Shown here one piece after another: positions 8,606-17,603 of a stretch of DNA of 64,000 nucleotides. The stretch covers positions 62,001 through 126,000 of the forward strand of contig NZ_BAAAFW010000025.1 of NCBI RefSeq assembly GCF_039523735.1, read 5' to 3'. The stretch is from Tatumella punctata (GTDB lineage Bacteria; Pseudomonadota; Gammaproteobacteria; Enterobacterales; Enterobacteriaceae). A model generated the notes under the pieces. It saw only the letters and a list, made by a program, of their open reading frames with translations, did not search any database and was not told the DNA's origin. Position numbers and translations under genes: made by a program. Numbering within the stretch: position 1 is the first letter of the stretch; every line of letters starts with the position of its first letter.

Positions 8606-9742
8606 TTATGCCGCTTTATGGGCATAGTCGGCGATAACATCGTCGATCAGGGCATCAATTTTACTGCTGTCCAGATGATGTGCGGTGGTGATCAGATGGG
8701 CGATATCGCCGGACGTTGCCAGGCAATGTTTCTGCCAGACGGCTTCGGACGGACAGGGGAACACTACCGTGATCGAGTTACGGTTACGCCACGCAGGAAT
8801 ACCTGCCTGCTGAAAACGATCCACCGCATATTGTGCCAGTGTCAGGCTGCGTTCGATGCGGCGCTGCCAGTCAGCTTCTGAATGGCTGCGGATAGCTTCC
8901 CACATCATCAGCGGAGTATGTCCGTTACGTGAGCCGGTAATGGTTTTATCGTGGGCCGAAATATAGTCAATTTCTACGGAAATACGGTCGGTATTTTTCT
9001 TTTTCGCGACGACAATCCCACAGGGCATCGGGGAACCGATCATTTTATGGCCGGAAACCCCGATAGAATCGATGCCGTCAGCAAAACTGAAAGGTTGTGC
9101 ATCACTGACAAAGGGCAGGATCATTCCGCTCAGGGCTGCATCTGCATGCAGGTAATATTCGTCACGGGGGATCCCCAGCGCTTTGACCCGCTGTTGTATC
9201 AGTGCAATATCATCAATTGCACCGCGCACGGTGGTCCCGATATTGGCAAAAATAATCGGATGGCGCTCATTATCACGGCTGATTTTGTGTATTAAATCAT
9301 CATAGTCTATTTCACCATTCGCCTGAGACTCGACGACGCAGGATTTAATCCTCAGCAGTTTGACAATTTTAGCCACAGAATAATGGGTATCTTTGGAATA
9401 ATAGAGCGTCCCTTCAGGGAACAGCTCACGCCCTAAATAACAGCCAAACATATTGCCCTCAGTACCGCCGTTAGTCACATATCCCCAGCTTTCTTCAAAC
9501 GGAATCCGGAACAGATGAGCAAAGTATTCCATAACCTCTTTTTCGAAAGAAAAGGAGTTCAGTAAATAGTTACAGTATTCCGCCCAGTCACCGCAGTTAT
9601 TAATAGAAAAGCGCATAAAACGTTCCAGGATCGTATAATCAAAATCAGCAGATTCCGGATAACCAATATTGAAGTACTGATTCTTAACACAATAAGACCA
9701 GAACTCATCAAGTTTATTTTGATCGGTAATTGATAATGTCAT
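8606..9742 (-). CDS. hdc: Histidine decarboxylase, pyridoxal-phosphate dependent
   Basis: Cytoplasmic group II decarboxylase that converts L-histidine to histamine and CO2, using up a proton. The 378 residues match the Morganella/Klebsiella-type enzyme almost end to end: LSITDQNKLDEFW at the start, YVTNGGTEGNMFG at 88-100, KDTHYSVAK with the PLP-stacking His at 120, HADAALSG at 199-206 with the PLP Asp at 201, and the Schiff-base lysine in SGHKMIG (Lys233). AGAGGAG lies 8 bp before the ATG. It is 36 bp behind the first antiporter gene. With the antiporters it forms an acid-resistance and proton-motive-force module. Confidence 0.96.
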   Translation of the reverse strand: MTLSITDQNKLDEFWSYCVKNQYFNIGYPESADFDYTILERFMRFSINNCGDWAEYCNYLLNSFSFEKEVMEYFAHLFRIPFEESWGYVTNGGTEGNMFGCYLGRELFPEGTLYYSKDTHYSVAKIVKLLRIKSCVVESQANGEIDYDDLIHKISRDNERHPIIFANIGTTVRGAIDDIALIQQRVKALGIPRDEYYLHADAALSGMILPFVSDAQPFSFADGIDSIGVSGHKMIGSPMPCGIVVAKKKNTDRISVEIDYISAHDKTITGSRNGHTPLMMWEAIRSHSEADWQRRIERSLTLAQYAVDRFQQAGIPAWRNRNSITVVFPCPSEAVWQKHCLATSGDIAHLITTAHHLDSSKIDALIDDVIADYAHKAA

Positions 9743-9778
9743 GATAGGACTCCTCTGGTGAAAAAATAGAAAGTATGT

Positions 9779-11125
9779 TTATTTTTCGAGATAAAGAATT
9801 TTCTGGCCTTGTTTATTTCGTCCGGCAGCGACAAATGAATATAACGGGATAGTGATTATCATCATTACCACACCCCAGAACATTGAGTCAGTACCGGCGC
9901 CCAGCAGGGCAAAAATACTGTAAATAATGCCAATCAGTGTCAGTACGCTGTAGAACATAAAGGTTCTTCCGCGGTTGATCTTTTTGGATATCATGATGAT
10001 TGGCAGAGAAATCAGTGCATACATATAAGGCAGTAATGAAGCAAAGACCGCCATCAGGATCACTACCTGGAACTGGCGGGCCAGATCAGGTGAAGCCGTC
10101 AGCATCAGGACCAGACTCATCAGCACCCCGGTAAAGATCAGGCTTTTCATCGGGACATCCTGTTTATTGGTATCCGAGAAGAATTTCGGAAACAGTCCCT
10201 GCTGTGCACCGGCCCGCGGACCTTCTGACTGCAGTATTAACCAGCCTGAAATAGAGCCGAAGCAGGCAATAATGCTCATTGCAGAAGCGATATTCCCTGC
10301 CATATCGCCAAACATATAACGTGCGGCATCAGCAAACGGGGCGGCGGACTTAATTAAGACCTCATGGGGGACCAGGCCCATAATCACGCTGCAACTACCG
10401 ACATAACATACAGAAGCTATCAGCAGGCCGTAGACGGTAGCCCTGGGCACGGTTTTTTCCGGATTATCGACTTGTCCGCTGGACACCACCGCCGACTCGA
10501 CTCCCAGAAAACCCCATAAGGCAATCGAGGCGGCAGAAATAATCGCCGAATTGTCACTTTTTCCGGTGCCGTTATACACCTGGCTGAACATATGTGGATC
10601 AAACCAGAACCAGCCGACGACACCGACCCCCAGTACCACGACCAGCATACAGCTGGCGGTGAATGACTGGGCGCGGCCTGCGACCCTGGCCCCGAAACTT
10701 GCCAGAACCACAAAGGCCCACAGGATAACGATGGCGGTAATACAGCCATAGACCGGGTTCCGCAGTTGCGGGAAAAAATAACTCAGGTAGCCTACTCCGG
10801 CGACCAGTAAGGCGACATTCCCGACCCATGCACTTATCCAGTAGCACAGGGTGGTCTGAAAGCCGATAAATGGGCCGAATGCATCACTGGCATAGGCGAC
10901 GATACCGCCATTCCGCGGAGTCAGCAGACTGGTCTTGGCAAATACCAATGCCAGGGCAATTACCCCGATAATCGTTAATGCCCAGCCCCACAGAGAAATA
11001 TAACCGACCCCTGCCAGATTGGTGGGCAACATAAATACCCCGGACCCCATCATATTTGATGCGGTCACTAAGGTCAGAGCGACAACACCCATTTTATGAG
11101 CGGAGCCTTTACTTACCTTCCCCAT
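9779..11125 (-). CDS. Histidine/histamine antiporter (HdcT1-type, APC family)
   Basis: First gene of the hdc operon: 448 residues and about twelve membrane segments, with the antiporter signature SNMMGSGVFMLP near residue 25, TPRNGGIVAYASDAFGP near 75 and WGFLGVESAVV near 210. By analogy to AdiC/CadB/PotE it should bring in histidine and expel histamine, making decarboxylation electrogenic. AGGAAA lies 8 bp before the ATG. hdc starts 36 bp after its stop. Known Gram-negative hdc clusters have the order antiporter, hdc, antiporter, hisRS, as here. Promoter elements upstream point to FNR control. Confidence 0.85.
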   Translation of the reverse strand: MGKVSKGSAHKMGVVALTLVTASNMMGSGVFMLPTNLAGVGYISLWGWALTIIGVIALALVFAKTSLLTPRNGGIVAYASDAFGPFIGFQTTLCYWISAWVGNVALLVAGVGYLSYFFPQLRNPVYGCITAIVILWAFVVLASFGARVAGRAQSFTASCMLVVVLGVGVVGWFWFDPHMFSQVYNGTGKSDNSAIISAASIALWGFLGVESAVVSSGQVDNPEKTVPRATVYGLLIASVCYVGSCSVIMGLVPHEVLIKSAAPFADAARYMFGDMAGNIASAMSIIACFGSISGWLILQSEGPRAGAQQGLFPKFFSDTNKQDVPMKSLIFTGVLMSLVLMLTASPDLARQFQVVILMAVFASLLPYMYALISLPIIMISKKINRGRTFMFYSVLTLIGIIYSIFALLGAGTDSMFWGVVMMIITIPLYSFVAAGRNKQGQKILYLEK

Positions 11126-11508
11126 AATAATATTTCCTATATTTAAAAGTGGAATTACGTGTATCCGTTACTTTTCAGGTTATTTTAGGCAGGGGGTAAG
11201 GGTATTTTTTGATAAAAATCATATTGTGATAAACAGAAACTGGCAGAAGGTCATTATCTGATGAGTAACGAGGGAAAAAATCGGAAACTGACTCTGTCCC
11301 TGTTTATTTTTGTGTCTGTTTTATTTTTTATATGTACTTATTATTATTTCTTATTTCTTTATTTTAGTTAATTTATTTATCTGAGGAATTAAATGTCTGC
11401 GGAAAGTCTGTTTTCCGGCTGAATATGTATTCATGAGGATAGTAAAAGAGTCCGCCGGAGCGGACCCTGTTTAGCGGGACGGGGAGTTAGCGGAGAGGTC
11501 TGCGATAA
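11126..11508. other. Intergenic region upstream of the hdc operon
   Basis: This 383-bp stretch is AT-rich and has no supported gene. Its left part holds the hdc promoter. At 11450-11465 a 6-bp stem with a 4-base loop, followed on the minus strand by TCTTTT, is a plausible weak terminator of the molybdoenzyme gene. The middle (11280-11400) is low-complexity T-rich sequence. Confidence 0.5.
11182..11222 (-). promoter_or_regulatory. Candidate FNR-dependent promoter of the hdc operon
   Basis: TTGAT-AAAA-ATCAT at 11209-11222 matches the FNR box TTGAT-N4-ATCAA at 9 of 10 fixed positions. On the minus strand a TAAAAT -10 element lies at 11187-11182, placing transcription start near 11175. The box centre is then about 40 bp upstream, the classical position for a class II FNR-activated promoter, and the leader to the hdcT1 ATG is about 50 nt. 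Confidence 0.55.
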
Positions 11509-13824
11509 TTATTCACTCAGGGTGACAAATTCCGGCGGAGAGAAAGCGGTAATCTCCGGCAGAGGCTGCTGCCAGCGTTCAATTTCTACTTTACAGCTCT
11601 GGGCGCTGCAGCCCTGGCCAAGACGTGAACTGCCCCGGTCCTCGGTCAGCACATTCGGGTTACCGTGTTTATCCAGTGATCCCGGGGTGGCGGGATCCTG
11701 CGGATCATACCAGGCACCGGTAGCGATTTGGATCACCCCGGGGCGGATCTGATCACTGATGCGGGCTCCGGCGAGGATTGCTCCGCGCTGATTAAACACT
11801 TTCACCACACTGCCTTCGGTAATATCACGTGCTGCTGCATCGTCAGGGTGCATCCATAAGGGTTCGCGGCCGTGGATTTTTGTGCGGCGGCTGATACTGC
11901 CATGATCATACTGGCTGTGCAGCCGTGTTGCTGGCTGGCTGGAGAGCATATGCAGCGGCCACTGTTCTGACTGTTGTTGCTGAAATTCATATTCACGGGG
12001 ATCCCAGTACGGATAACCCGGGCATTCGCTGTAACCAAATGCAGCAATGGTTTCAGAGAACAGTTCGATCCTGCCGGAAGGGGTACTTAACGGGTACTGT
12101 TGCGGGTCGGCACGGAAATCCGCTAAAAATACCTGCGGGGTAACCGGCCGGTCAAATTCAAGTTTGCCCTGTTGCCAGAACTCATCAAACGGCGGCAGAT
12201 CGATACCGTCTTTTTCCGCGCGCGGTCTGGATTCATCATAAATATGTTTCAGCCACTGTTCCGGATTACGCCCTTCGGTGAATTTATCTGCAAAACCAAG
12301 CCGTGCGGCCAGGTCAGAAAAAATAGCGTAATCATCGCGGGCCCCGGCAAACGGCGCAATATGCTGGCGCATGGCCACCATAAACCCGTCATGACTGCCA
12401 CTGCCGATATCATTACGTTCCAGTACTGTGGTGGCAGGCAGAACAATATCCGAGAATTTGGCCTGCGCAGTCCAGTATTGTTCGTGGACCACTACGGTTT
12501 CCGGACGTCGCCACGCCTCCGCCAGCCGGTTCAGGTCCTGGTGGTGATGAAATGCATTGCCCCCCGCCCAGTAAACTAAACGAATGTCGGCATACCGGCA
12601 CTGCCGGCCATCGAACTGATACTCTCCGCCGGGATTTAACAGCATATCTGACAACCTGGCGACCGGAATAATACTCTTAACGTTATTTTCACCGGCGGGC
12701 AGGCGTGGCCCGGAGAACGACCGCCGATCAGCCCCTGCCAGGTTGGTACAGGCATAGCCGAAAGCGAGGCCGCCACCCGGTGTGCCGATCTGACCGAGCA
12801 GGGCAGTCAGTGCAACCGTTGCCCAATAGGCCTGTTCCCCCTGCCGTGAGCGCTGGAGGGACCAGGAGATATTGACCATGGTGCGCTGCGCAGCCATGGT
12901 GCGGGCCAGTTCAGTGATCTGCCGGGCACTTAACCCGGTCAGGGGGGCTGCCCAGGCGGCATTTTTTTCCACACCATCGGTCTCGCCGTTCAGGTACTGA
13001 CGCAGGGGTTCAAAGCCGACCGTATGACTGGCAATAAAGGCCGTGTCATGCAGATCTTCACTGATTAATGTCTGACACAAGGCCAGTAGCAGTGCAGTAT
13101 CTGTGCCGGGTTTGACCGGCAGCCACTGTGCATTACTGACTGCGCTGAGATCGTTTTTGACCGGGCTGACATTGATAAATTTCACCCCGCGGGCCTGCAT
13201 CTTTTCCAGCCAGTACTTCAGCATATGATCGCTGGCACCGCCGACATTGACCTGTGAATTCCTCAGCGGCAGGCCCCCGATGGCAACGAAAACCTCACAA
13301 TGCTCAGCCAGTACCGAAAAATGGGTGTGCTGCTTATGCAGCGGGCTCAGGGGACCGATAATATGGGGTAAAATACGCTCCCCGGCAGCGCTGCTATAGG
13401 TATTGGTACTGGCCGTATAACCGCCGAAACCTTTGAGAAAACGGTGCAGCTGGCTCTGAACGTGGTGAAAACGTCCGGCACTGCCCCAGCCATAAGAGCC
13501 GCCAAAAATGGCCTGATTGCCGTGACGCTGTTTAACAGAGTGCAGTTCACCAGCCAGTAAATCCAGCGCCTTTTCCCAGCTGACCTCAACGAACGGTTCT
13601 TTACCGCGGCCTTCACGGGAATCAGGGCCGTGCTGCAGGTAGCCGAGGCGGACCGCCGGACGGCGGATACGGGTATTGCCGGTGACGGCCTCCGGCATTG
13701 ACTGGCCTATCGGTGACGGGTTCTTATCCCATGCCACCGGCGTCATGGCGGTAATTTTATCGTCCGCGGTGTCGACATGGTAAGTCCCCCAGTGTGTGGA
13801 GGTAAGTTTATTTTCAGCTTGCAT
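11509..13824 (-). CDS. BisC/TorZ-type molybdopterin oxidoreductase (biotin sulfoxide reductase-like)
   Basis: DMSO-reductase-family molybdoenzyme of 771 residues, the length of cytoplasmic BisC. It binds bis-MGD and reduces S- or N-oxides. There is no twin-arginine signal and no N-terminal cysteine cluster for an Fe-S centre. Visible marks are THWGTYHV at the start, FGGSYGWGSAGR near 108-120, TYSSAAGERILPHIIG near 143-158 with the probable molybdenum-ligand Ser, VYWAGGNAFHHHQD near 415, and the C-terminal PGVIQIATGAWYDP. The frame opens with a TTG at 13827, but the ATG at 13824 is preferred. BisC-like enzymes recycle oxidised biotin or methionine sulfoxide; the methionine-salvage gene mtnB lies just upstream, which makes a sulfoxide substrate attractive but unproven. 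Confidence 0.82.
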   Translation of the reverse strand: MQAENKLTSTHWGTYHVDTADDKITAMTPVAWDKNPSPIGQSMPEAVTGNTRIRRPAVRLGYLQHGPDSREGRGKEPFVEVSWEKALDLLAGELHSVKQRHGNQAIFGGSYGWGSAGRFHHVQSQLHRFLKGFGGYTASTNTYSSAAGERILPHIIGPLSPLHKQHTHFSVLAEHCEVFVAIGGLPLRNSQVNVGGASDHMLKYWLEKMQARGVKFINVSPVKNDLSAVSNAQWLPVKPGTDTALLLALCQTLISEDLHDTAFIASHTVGFEPLRQYLNGETDGVEKNAAWAAPLTGLSARQITELARTMAAQRTMVNISWSLQRSRQGEQAYWATVALTALLGQIGTPGGGLAFGYACTNLAGADRRSFSGPRLPAGENNVKSIIPVARLSDMLLNPGGEYQFDGRQCRYADIRLVYWAGGNAFHHHQDLNRLAEAWRRPETVVVHEQYWTAQAKFSDIVLPATTVLERNDIGSGSHDGFMVAMRQHIAPFAGARDDYAIFSDLAARLGFADKFTEGRNPEQWLKHIYDESRPRAEKDGIDLPPFDEFWQQGKLEFDRPVTPQVFLADFRADPQQYPLSTPSGRIELFSETIAAFGYSECPGYPYWDPREYEFQQQQSEQWPLHMLSSQPATRLHSQYDHGSISRRTKIHGREPLWMHPDDAAARDITEGSVVKVFNQRGAILAGARISDQIRPGVIQIATGAWYDPQDPATPGSLDKHGNPNVLTEDRGSSRLGQGCSAQSCKVEIERWQQPLPEITAFSPPEFVTLSE

Positions 13825-13876
13825 CAATAACGGCCTGTCTGGTGTTGGGTTATAGGTATTGGCGGGCTGGCACGGG

Positions 13877-14488
13877 TTATTGAGTACCGAAGCTGCGCAG
13901 TTTTAGTTCACATTCAAACAAAAATTCCAGACCTTCCAGATGGCGGCGGGCCTCGCTGACATCTTTACCCCAGCAGGTCAGGCCATGTCCGCGCAGCAGA
14001 AAACCATACCTGAGCGGGTGTGTTTCTGACCAGTGTTCAATACGCTGCGCAAGGGCAGCAATATCCTGATCATTATCGAAAATGGCCACCGGGACCGTGT
14101 CCAGATGACTGGTCTGCCCGCTCAGGCTTTTCTGCATTTCGTAACCGGACAGGTTCAGCTGCGGGCCGGTCTCGAGGCGTGACAGTACGGTGGCATTCGG
14201 GGTATGAACATGTAATACCGCGTTAGCCTCCGGAAACAGGCGGTACACCAGGGTATGTAAACCGGTTTCGGCCGAGGGAATGCGCCCGGAAGGGGCCTGC
14301 AGGGTTGCAATATCGACCTGCAAAAAATCGTCCGTCGTCAGCGAGCCTTTATCGCGGCCGGATTCACTGAGCCAGCACCATTGCGGGTCCTGACGTACTG
14401 ACATATTACCGCCGGTCGCAGGTGCCCAGCCTTTACTGCCGATCCAATGGCAGGCGGTGACTAAGTCCGCCAGTCGTTGTTGCCACAT
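13877..14488 (-). CDS. mtnB: Methylthioribulose-1-phosphate dehydratase
   Basis: Cytoplasmic zinc enzyme of the class II aldolase fold that dehydrates 5-methylthioribulose-1-phosphate in methionine salvage. The 203 residues follow Klebsiella MtnB closely: GWAPATGGNMSVR at 20-32, SGRDKGSLTTDDFLQVDI at 43-60, zinc ligands in VLHVHTPNATV (His93, His95), EMQKSLSGQTSHLDTV, LLRGHGLTCWGKDV and EARRHLEGLEFLFECE at the end. AAGGA lies 6 bp before the ATG. The other salvage genes (mtnA, K, C, D, E) are not in the window. A candidate MetJ operator lies 55 bp upstream. It precedes the BisC-like gene by about 50 bp and may be co-transcribed with it. Confidence 0.93.
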   Translation of the reverse strand: MWQQRLADLVTACHWIGSKGWAPATGGNMSVRQDPQWCWLSESGRDKGSLTTDDFLQVDIATLQAPSGRIPSAETGLHTLVYRLFPEANAVLHVHTPNATVLSRLETGPQLNLSGYEMQKSLSGQTSHLDTVPVAIFDNDQDIAALAQRIEHWSETHPLRYGFLLRGHGLTCWGKDVSEARRHLEGLEFLFECELKLRSFGTQ

Positions 14489-14883
14489 ACGGATTCCTTT
14501 AATACCTGATGTTGTGTTTATCTGAATTATTCTTCCGGTTTTAGCCGTCTAAATGGCTGTAAGGATGTTATCACTGTGCCATCAGGGGAGCAATAATTCT
14601 CTGCCCGGGCGGCAGTGACGGGCAATCCCGGAGAATATGCGCTGGCGGGTCACTCCGCTGACGGAATACGGACGGCCCCATGATTGCCTTTCCGGAACTG
14701 GCCGGTCAGTCCATCGGCCAGCGGATGCTCACCGGTACGTTGCCGCAGAGTAACGTGACTGAGGCGGCTCGCGGAACGGATAGTCCGCGACAAAACAGTC
14801 TGAATATTTGATCATCAGTACCTGCGGGTAAGGGAAAACAGATTTATCACGGCCGGCAATGTATCCGGCCGCCGTGCTATAAC
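14489..14883. other. Intergenic region between polygalacturonase gene and mtnB
   Basis: 395 bp. It contains the MetJ-like operator (14543-14558), a 7-bp hairpin (14850-14871) just past the polygalacturonase stop that is a weak terminator, and a second hairpin at 14769-14790. A 43-codon plus-strand frame (14680-14811) starts with ATG, but it has no clear ribosome site and resembles nothing I recognise. Confidence 0.4.
14543..14558 (-). promoter_or_regulatory. Candidate tandem MetJ boxes upstream of mtnB
   Basis: Two adjacent 8-mers, AGCCGTCT and AAATGGCT, match the met-box consensus AGACGTCT at 7 and 5 of 8 positions. MetJ binds two or more abutting boxes, and the spot is 55 bp upstream of the mtnB ATG. 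Repression by MetJ with S-adenosylmethionine would suit a methionine-salvage gene. Confidence 0.45.
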
Positions 14884-16248
14884 TTACCCTGCTGTAAACT
14901 GCCCGGTCCAGTGGTTTTCCGGTCCCTGTTGCCATGGGAGTCCATGAGGCGGTGTCGTAATATGCACGTTATTGCGGCTGCCGGACACGTAACGGCTCTG
15001 CAGGCCATGGCCGGCGGAGATCCATACATTCTGTAAGCGGATATTCCTGAGTGTCGCTTCTGGCAGACCGCTGATAATACCCGCCATTTTCGCACCGCTG
15101 GCGGTCAGATGATTAATGGTGACATCGTGAATAAACGGGGTATAGCGGCCAACGGCAGCCGGAGAAAGGACGCCGAGACTGTTCGCTGAATATCCTCCGT
15201 TTCCTCCGTAGCTGTCGGTGATCACCAGCGGAACACTGACGCCGGTCATGCGGATATTATCCGCAGTAAAAGGACCGATCCCTTCACCACGGTCACGGCC
15301 GGATTTGATCCGCAGCCCGTTTTCGGTACCGTTAAACCGGATATCTTTCAGGGTCACACGGCCAATACCATTGGCGGTTTCACTGCCGACGGATACGCCG
15401 TGGCCGCGCAGGACATCAATATCTTCAATAGTGATATCACGGCTGGCCGGGGCATTACCGGCAGAAGCCAGCCCGGATTTAATCGAAATATCATCATCAC
15501 CGGTCGACAATTTCAGGTGATCCAGGCTGATATGCTGCGATGACACAATATCCACCCCATCCGTATTTGGTGAGTCTGGCGGGTTGGTCACAGAGCTGTG
15601 ACTGACCTGAATATCCTGACTGTCACGCAGTACTACATTCCACATCGGGGAATTGATCACCTGCAGCTTACTGATGGTGCCGTGCTGTACATGGTCAAAT
15701 TCAATCAGCCACGGACGTGGCATACCGTTAGCAGCAGGGACACCTTGCCAGCGGCGGGTAAACCACTGGCTGTCCCCTTGTTTCAGGTGATTACGTGCCT
15801 CGGTGGCGACCGGCCACCAGTGATGCTGTCCCTGGCCGTCCACAGTCCCGGGGCCGGTTAGTCCGACATCGGTAACATGGCTGGCAATAATCAGCGCTTC
15901 CTGTGGCCGTAGCGGCTGACTGATAAAGGCGGGCCTGAAATCAGCAGGATCACCGGTAGATTTCAGGGTACTGCCGGCGGCAAGGTGTAAAGTGACGTGG
16001 CTTTTCAGCATCAGCGGACCGCTGATCCATTCACCGGCAGGCAGGGTGACAACACCCCCTCCCTGCTGATGACACTGGTCAATAGCCTGTTGCAGGGGCA
16101 CGGTAACCCTGTTTGTCCCGGCAGAAGGGGTAAACAGACAGTGGTGACTGGCCACAGCGGCGCAGGCGGAACCCAGCGGTGCCAGTACGGATACACTGAT
16201 AACGCCGGACAGTGCCAGCAAACGGCGGTTTATTTTGGTCAATGACAT
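14884..16248 (-). CDS. Polygalacturonase, glycoside hydrolase family 28, secreted
   Basis: 454 residues with an N-terminal signal peptide (basic start, hydrophobic stretch about 10-28, likely cleavage after ACA near 30) and a right-handed beta-helix of GH28. The four GH28 signatures are present: NTDGVD near 225, TGDDDISIKSG near 245 with the paired catalytic aspartates, GHGVSVGSE near 278 and the substrate-binding RIKSGRDRG near 306. It hydrolyses alpha-1,4-galacturonan (pectin) in the periplasm or outside the cell; endo or exo action cannot be read from the sequence. AGGA lies 6 bp before the ATG. The gene stands alone between unrelated genes. It suggests a plant-associated lifestyle. Confidence 0.92.
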   Translation of the reverse strand: MSLTKINRRLLALSGVISVSVLAPLGSACAAVASHHCLFTPSAGTNRVTVPLQQAIDQCHQQGGGVVTLPAGEWISGPLMLKSHVTLHLAAGSTLKSTGDPADFRPAFISQPLRPQEALIIASHVTDVGLTGPGTVDGQGQHHWWPVATEARNHLKQGDSQWFTRRWQGVPAANGMPRPWLIEFDHVQHGTISKLQVINSPMWNVVLRDSQDIQVSHSSVTNPPDSPNTDGVDIVSSQHISLDHLKLSTGDDDISIKSGLASAGNAPASRDITIEDIDVLRGHGVSVGSETANGIGRVTLKDIRFNGTENGLRIKSGRDRGEGIGPFTADNIRMTGVSVPLVITDSYGGNGGYSANSLGVLSPAAVGRYTPFIHDVTINHLTASGAKMAGIISGLPEATLRNIRLQNVWISAGHGLQSRYVSGSRNNVHITTPPHGLPWQQGPENHWTGQFTAG

Positions 16249-16428
16249 AGATTTTCCTGAAAAAATTGGCCCGGAAAGTATCAGGATCTATCATTTATCG
16301 CTGCGCGGCAGGCTGCCAGAAAATAAGCGTTTCGGAATGTGCACAGTGTTTACTGGCTGACACAATTGACCGCCGGGGGCGGGGGAAAGAATACTGAAGT
16401 CCGGCCTCCGCACAAGAGGCCGAAAACA

Positions 16429-17535
16429 TTACTCGCCCAGTACCTGACGTACACAGGATTTGAAGATTCGGACGCCGATAGCCAGCGCATCGTGGTCAAA
16501 GTGCATATCCGGATGGTGCAGACCGGGGGTCAGATTAGCTCCCAGTCCCCAGAAGCCACCTTTGACCTGCGGGCAGAGACGAAGGTAATGGAAGAAGTCT
16601 TCGCTGCCGGGGGTTGTTCTGGCGGGCTGCAAAGCTGCTTCGCCCAGTTGCTGGCAGATAGCCTGGCTGATAATTCCGGTGGCATCTTCGTCCAGAATAG
16701 CCGCCGGCATCTGTTTCAGGATACTGATCTCCACACTGGCCCCGAGTGCGGCGGCACTGCCTTGCAGCGCAGCGGTGACTTTTTGTTTCAGTTCGTCCAT
16801 CGGTGCATTTTCTGCTGAACGCAGATCCCAGCATACCCGCGCCTCAGAAGGGATGGAGTTTGTGACCCCCGCATCGCACAGGAAACGGGTAGCTTTGGCA
16901 CTGAAGGTCAGGGACGGTGACAGATGAATACTGTTTACCGCCTGCACTGCCTGTACCGCTGCATCCAGGGCGTTCACCCCGAGATGCGGGCGCGCAGCAT
17001 GGGCTGCTTTTCCGGTAAATACGGCTTCTACGGTCGCAGAAGCTGAATAGTACATGGCAGCAACCGCCTGGCCCATCGGACATTCTTCCACCGGACGCAG
17101 ATGGAAACCCAGCAGCATATCCACATTCTCCAGTGCACCGCCTTCTACCATCGCAATCGCCCCGGTCCCGAGTTCTTCGGCGGGCTGAAACAGGATCCTC
17201 AGCTTACCTTTTCTGACCAGGCCTTCGCGCAGGATCTCTTCTGCGGCAGTCAGCACAACTGAAGAGTGACCGTCATGGCCGCAGGTATGGCGAGCGACGT
17301 GCTGCCCGTCAATAATATGCCCCAGGGCATCCATATCGGCCCGCAGTGCTAATACCGGCCCGGGGTTGTCACTGTCCAGTTCAGCGATAATACCGGTGGT
17401 GCCGTTAATGTTACGAGTAACGTTAAATCCTGCGGTTTCGAGGGCCGACGCAATGTAGGCGGAGGTTTTAAATTCTTCGAAGCCCAGCTCCGGAATTTCA
17501 TGCAGCACACTAAAGTGCTGTAAGGTACGTGACAT
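16429..17535 (-). CDS. M20-family metallo-amidohydrolase
   Basis: 368 residues of the M20D amidohydrolase group (IAA-amino-acid, hippurate and N-acyl-peptide hydrolases). Metal-binding marks are the early HEIPELGFEE, ALRADMDAL near 65, HTCGHDGHSS near 86, FQPAEELGTGA near 118, FHLRPVEECPMG and TPGSEDFFHY near 310. The dimerisation insert GKAAHAARPHLGVNALDAA is also present. It removes an acyl or amino-acid group from a small amide. AAGGAG is 6 bp before the ATG. It is third in the yjiH-yjiG operon; in E. coli yjiG and yjiH flank the isoaspartyl dipeptidase gene iadA, so a different peptidase seems to occupy that slot here. Confidence 0.87.
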   Translation of the reverse strand: MSRTLQHFSVLHEIPELGFEEFKTSAYIASALETAGFNVTRNINGTTGIIAELDSDNPGPVLALRADMDALGHIIDGQHVARHTCGHDGHSSVVLTAAEEILREGLVRKGKLRILFQPAEELGTGAIAMVEGGALENVDMLLGFHLRPVEECPMGQAVAAMYYSASATVEAVFTGKAAHAARPHLGVNALDAAVQAVQAVNSIHLSPSLTFSAKATRFLCDAGVTNSIPSEARVCWDLRSAENAPMDELKQKVTAALQGSAAALGASVEISILKQMPAAILDEDATGIISQAICQQLGEAALQPARTTPGSEDFFHYLRLCPQVKGGFWGLGANLTPGLHHPDMHFDHDALAIGVRIFKSCVRQVLGE

Positions 17536-17603
17536 ATTTCACTCCTTGATCTTTTCGGTCAGGCCGGCGCACTCAGGCCGGCCGGGACGATGTAGTTATA
17601 GTT

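Noticed and set aside
12172..12579. 135-codon plus-strand frame
   Set aside because: Antisense shadow of the molybdoenzyme gene.
14680..14811. 43-codon plus-strand frame
   Set aside because: No ribosome site or similarity; mentioned only in the intergenic entry.
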